43,751 nucleotides of DNA, taken from positions 1 through 43,751 of the forward strand of contig NZ_JAODAB010000037.1 of assembly GCF_025336485.1 (NCBI RefSeq), read 5' to 3'. Position numbers and translations under genes: made by a program. Of this stretch, positions 41,152 to 43,751 are shown in pieces. The notes beneath the pieces are model-generated. The model had not been told where the DNA came from, did no database searches, and was given only the letters and a program-made list of their open reading frames with translations. Source of the DNA: Pseudomonas citri. Its GTDB lineage: Bacteria; Pseudomonadota; Gammaproteobacteria; Pseudomonadales; Pseudomonadaceae. Position 1 is the first letter of the stretch; each line of letters opens with the position of its first letter.

Positions 41152-43751
41152 ATGACAATCCAGGAGCAAACCTCATTAACGACATCCGGCGTCGTCGCCA
41201 CCGGCATCAATGTGACGTTGGATGAAACCGCCGGCTTGCAGAACGCCACCGCCACGCCGACCCCGGCGGGCGACGCCGACGATAACGACATTTTGCTGGC
41301 CGCCCTGCCCTCGACCTTCTCCACCCGCCTGACGGCGCTTGGGGCGGGCACCGCCATGGGTGCGGCCTTGAGTGGCTACACCGGTGCCGTGGGTGATACG
41401 GGCAGCAATGCCTTCACCATCAACGCCGCGCCCGGTGCGACCATCACCAACATCAGCTTCGTCGACAGCACTGGCGCACCGCTCGATGGCGTGGACAGCG
41501 GCCTGGATACCCTCGACGGCACCAGCATCCTGCTTTACACCGACACCAACGACAACATCGTGCTGGGCCGGGCCGGCGGCCCGGATGGCGCGATCGTGTT
41601 CGCCGCCTACATCGAAGAAACCGGTTCGCCCGCCTCCGGCGGCAAACTCTGGACCGTGCAATACCAACCGTTGGATAACCCGGACACCAGCAACCCCGAT
41701 GACCCGCTGAACCTGCAGGACAAGGTCTTCATCGGCACCAGCCAGGACCTGGAATTCAGCCTCGCCAACGCGCCTTCCGGGCAGAACCTGTTCCTGATGT
41801 TCACCAAGGCCAACCCGAACACCGAAGTGGTCAGTGGCGTGACCCGGATCACCGATCCCGCCATCATCGCCACCGGTAAAGACCCGGCCGACCAGTCCAG
41901 CGGCGCGAACATCAACACCGGCGACACCGTAAACACCAGCCAGGCCGGAGGTCCCACGACCTTCGGCACCAACAACCAGATGATCGTGGAACAGGAAGGC
42001 ATCCGCTTCACCTTCGTCACCGGGGCCCGGCAGGACGTGACCATTCCCAACCTGGACCAGAACGAAGCCGACGTTGAAGCCAACGTCGACTTTACTGCCA
42101 TGTTCAATACGAAGGTGGCCAACTTCGACATTGTGCAGTTGCAGAGCGGCAAGAGCGCCGTGGTGAAAATCAGCGCCTTCAGCACTGACCCCGAACCCGG
42201 CGTCAACTTCATCAACGGCTATGCCAATGACACATCGATTGCCATCAGCAATGTGCGCGTCACCAACATCAGCACCGGGTTGGTGATCGAAAACTCGGAC
42301 GGTTCGGTGAACGATCCGAGCATCACCATCAGCTTCAACGGCGGCGTTGCGACCGTTACCGGCGTCAAGGCCGGCTACCAGATCGAATACACCACCACCC
42401 AGGATCACAACCGCGTACTGGTCGAGAACGGCGCGGCCGTCGATGCCAGGGGCAATGAACACGCGGACTTCGACATCGGTGGCTTCACGCTGGTCGAGGC
42501 GTCCGTGACCAAAACCGAGATCGGCTCGAAGATGATCTTCGAGGACGACGGCCCGAGCATCGCCACCACCGGCACGGAACCGACGTTGACGGTGGATGAA
42601 ACCGTGCTGGCGACCGATGCCACGCAAAACTATGCCGCCAACTTCACCTCGGCATTCGGTGCCGACGGCGCCGGCACCCTCACTTATGCGCTGGGTGTGA
42701 TGGCGGGGGCTTCCGGGCTGGTCGACACGGCCACCGGTGAGGCGGTCAACCTGTCGCTCAACGGCGGCGTTGTGGAAGGCCGCACGGCGACCACCAACCT
42801 GCTGGTGTTCACCGTCAGTGTGGCCGCCAACGCTGACGTCACCCTCGACCAACTCCGCGCGGTGGTGCATCCCGATGCGACCAACCCGGATGACGCCACA
42901 AGCCTGAGCGCCGACAACCTGGTCACCCTGACCGCCACCAAGACCGACGGCGACGGTGACAGCGTCCACGCCACCCTCGATATCGGCCAGAACCTGGTGT
43001 TCAAGGACGATGGACCGAGCATCAGCACCACCGGCACGGAACCGACGCTGACAGTCGATGAAACCGTGCTGGCGACCGATGCCACGCAGAACTTTGCAGC
43101 GAACTTTACCTCGGCATTCGGCGCTGACGGCGCCGGTACGCTCACCTATGCCCTCGGTGTAGTGGCGGGCGCCTCGGGGCTGGTCGACACGGCTACGGGC
43201 GAAGCGGTCAATCTGTCGCTCAACGGCAGCGTGGTGGAAGGCCGCACCGCAACCACCAACCTGCTGGTGTTCACTGTTACCGTGGCCGCCAACGCTGACG
43301 TCACCCTCGATCAACTCCGCGCGGTGGTTCATCCCGATGCGACCAATCCGGATGACGCCACGAGCCTGACCTCGGACATCCTGGTCACCCTGGTCGCCAC
43401 CAAGACCGACAAGGACGGCGACAGCGCCCAGGCCACGTTGAACATTGGCCAGAACCTGGTGTTCAAGGACGACGGACCGAGCATCAGCACCACCGGTACG
43501 GAACCGACGTTGACGGTCGATGAAACCGTGCTGGCGACCGATGCCACGCAGAACTTTGCGGCGAACTTCACCTCGGCATTCGGTGCTGACGGTGCCGGTA
43601 CGCTCACCTATGCCCTCGGTGTAGTGGCGGGCGCCTCGGGGCTGGTCGACACGGCTACGGGCGAAGCGGTCAATCTGTCGCTCAACGGCGGCGTTGTGGA
43701 AGGCCGCACGGCGACCACCAACCTGCTGGTGTTCACCGTCAGTGTGGCCGC
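41152..43751 (+). CDS. Giant repetitive adhesin (T1SS-143/DUF5801-type), 5' part
   Basis: The open frame starts at ATG 41152 (AGGAGAG upstream) and runs without a stop to the window end, giving 866 complete codons. An N-terminal region of about 463 residues (MTIQEQTSLTTSGVVATGIN, then FVDSTGAPLDGVDSG and other Thr/Asn/Asp-rich stretches) is followed by 154-residue repeats beginning at residue 464. Each repeat has DDGPSI, TEPTLTVDETVLATDATQN, SAFGADGAGTLTYALGV and LRAVVHPDATNPDDAT. Such repeats occur in very large type-I-secreted RTX-like adhesins. The N-terminus does not look like the LapA retention module. It is likely exported by a T1SS using signals at the unseen C-terminus. Confidence 0.85.
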   Translation, partial: MTIQEQTSLTTSGVVATGINVTLDETAGLQNATATPTPAGDADDNDILLAALPSTFSTRLTALGAGTAMGAALSGYTGAVGDTGSNAFTINAAPGATITNISFVDSTGAPLDGVDSGLDTLDGTSILLYTDTNDNIVLGRAGGPDGAIVFAAYIEETGSPASGGKLWTVQYQPLDNPDTSNPDDPLNLQDKVFIGTSQDLEFSLANAPSGQNLFLMFTKANPNTEVVSGVTRITDPAIIATGKDPADQSSGANINTGDTVNTSQAGGPTTFGTNNQMIVEQEGIRFTFVTGARQDVTIPNLDQNEADVEANVDFTAMFNTKVANFDIVQLQSGKSAVVKISAFSTDPEPGVNFINGYANDTSIAISNVRVTNISTGLVIENSDGSVNDPSITISFNGGVATVTGVKAGYQIEYTTTQDHNRVLVENGAAVDARGNEHADFDIGGFTLVEASVTKTEIGSKMIFEDDGPSIATTGTEPTLTVDETVLATDATQNYAANFTSAFGADGAGTLTYALGVMAGASGLVDTATGEAVNLSLNGGVVEGRTATTNLLVFTVSVAANADVTLDQLRAVVHPDATNPDDATSLSADNLVTLTATKTDGDGDSVHATLDIGQNLVFKDDGPSISTTGTEPTLTVDETVLATDATQNFAANFTSAFGADGAGTLTYALGVVAGASGLVDTATGEAVNLSLNGSVVEGRTATTNLLVFTVTVAANADVTLDQLRAVVHPDATNPDDATSLTSDILVTLVATKTDKDGDSAQATLNIGQNLVFKDDGPSISTTGTEPTLTVDETVLATDATQNFAANFTSAFGADGAGTLTYALGVVAGASGLVDTATGEAVNLSLNGGVVEGRTATTNLLVFTVSVA
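42541..43751 (+). repeat. Tandem 462-bp repeats within the adhesin gene
   Basis: Units start at 42541, 43003 and 43465 (last one cut by the window), exactly 462 bp (154 codons) apart. The DNA between copies is very similar, also at synonymous positions, which points to recent duplication or gene conversion. More copies probably follow. Confidence 0.88.

Noticed and set aside
41152..41400. LapA-type retention module at the adhesin N-terminus
   Set aside because: The N-terminal residues do not show the LapA-like start or a convincing di-alanine cleavage region, so I do not claim LapG/LapD control.
41176..43332. A 718-codon open frame on the minus strand
   Set aside because: It mirrors the repeats of the plus-strand adhesin, whose repeats are recognisable; the antisense frame is a by-product of the repeat composition.

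Overview
The window is high-GC Pseudomonas DNA, most like the P. fluorescens group. The evidence is the start of a CstA-type carbon-starvation permease, a Pseudomonas-type D-galactose 1-dehydrogenase, REP palindromes built around 'CTGTGGGAGC...GCTTGCTC', and the overall codon style. I see no rRNA, tRNA, insertion sequence or CRISPR array.

Region 1 (1-8.5 kb) is housekeeping and regulatory. It holds the 5' end of cstA, a Cache-domain sensor kinase with its LuxR-type response regulator, a periplasmic protein resembling cyclohexadienyl dehydratase and amino-acid binding proteins, a glutathione S-transferase, a TetR regulator divergent from a short-chain dehydrogenase and a quinone-oxidoreductase-like enzyme, and a soluble PAS-PAS chemoreceptor of the BdlA type.

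Region 2 (8.9-24.8 kb) is one long tightly packed operon of twelve genes. The first six are an ebo cluster in the order D-C-A-B-E-F, with EboD fused to an N-terminal membrane domain. Six genes with likely periplasmic links follow: two secreted proteins with a single CxxCH haem-c motif, two large proteins resembling the N-terminal half of VioB (violacein pathway), one secreted protein of unknown function, and a beta-propeller protein resembling ScyD/ScyE (scytonemin pathway). From memory, ebo genes act in moving a scytonemin precursor to the periplasm in cyanobacteria, and a related Pseudomonas cluster is linked to repelling nematode grazers. My inference is that this operon exports and oxidatively matures a small metabolite.

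Region 3 (25.0-26.9 kb) has a threonine/serine dehydratase divergent from an AraC regulator.

Region 4 (26.9-39.1 kb) looks like a compact, unfamiliar biosynthetic cluster. It contains a TetR regulator, a dihydroflavonol-reductase-like SDR, a degenerate adenylate-forming protein, a HAD phosphatase, an FAD monooxygenase, a three-domain ACP protein whose last domain lacks the serine, a KS-CLF synthase ending in two AfsA-type hotdog halves in swapped order, a START-type protein and an outer-membrane barrel. The combination suggests a butenolide, butyrolactone or furan-like lipid signal built by a PUFA-synthase-like KS-CLF enzyme. This is inference.

Region 5 (39.1-43.8 kb) holds galactose dehydrogenase with a strong terminator, a DeoR regulator with repeated upstream motifs, and the first 867 codons of a giant repetitive type-I-secreted adhesin with 462-bp repeats. 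The adhesin runs off the window.
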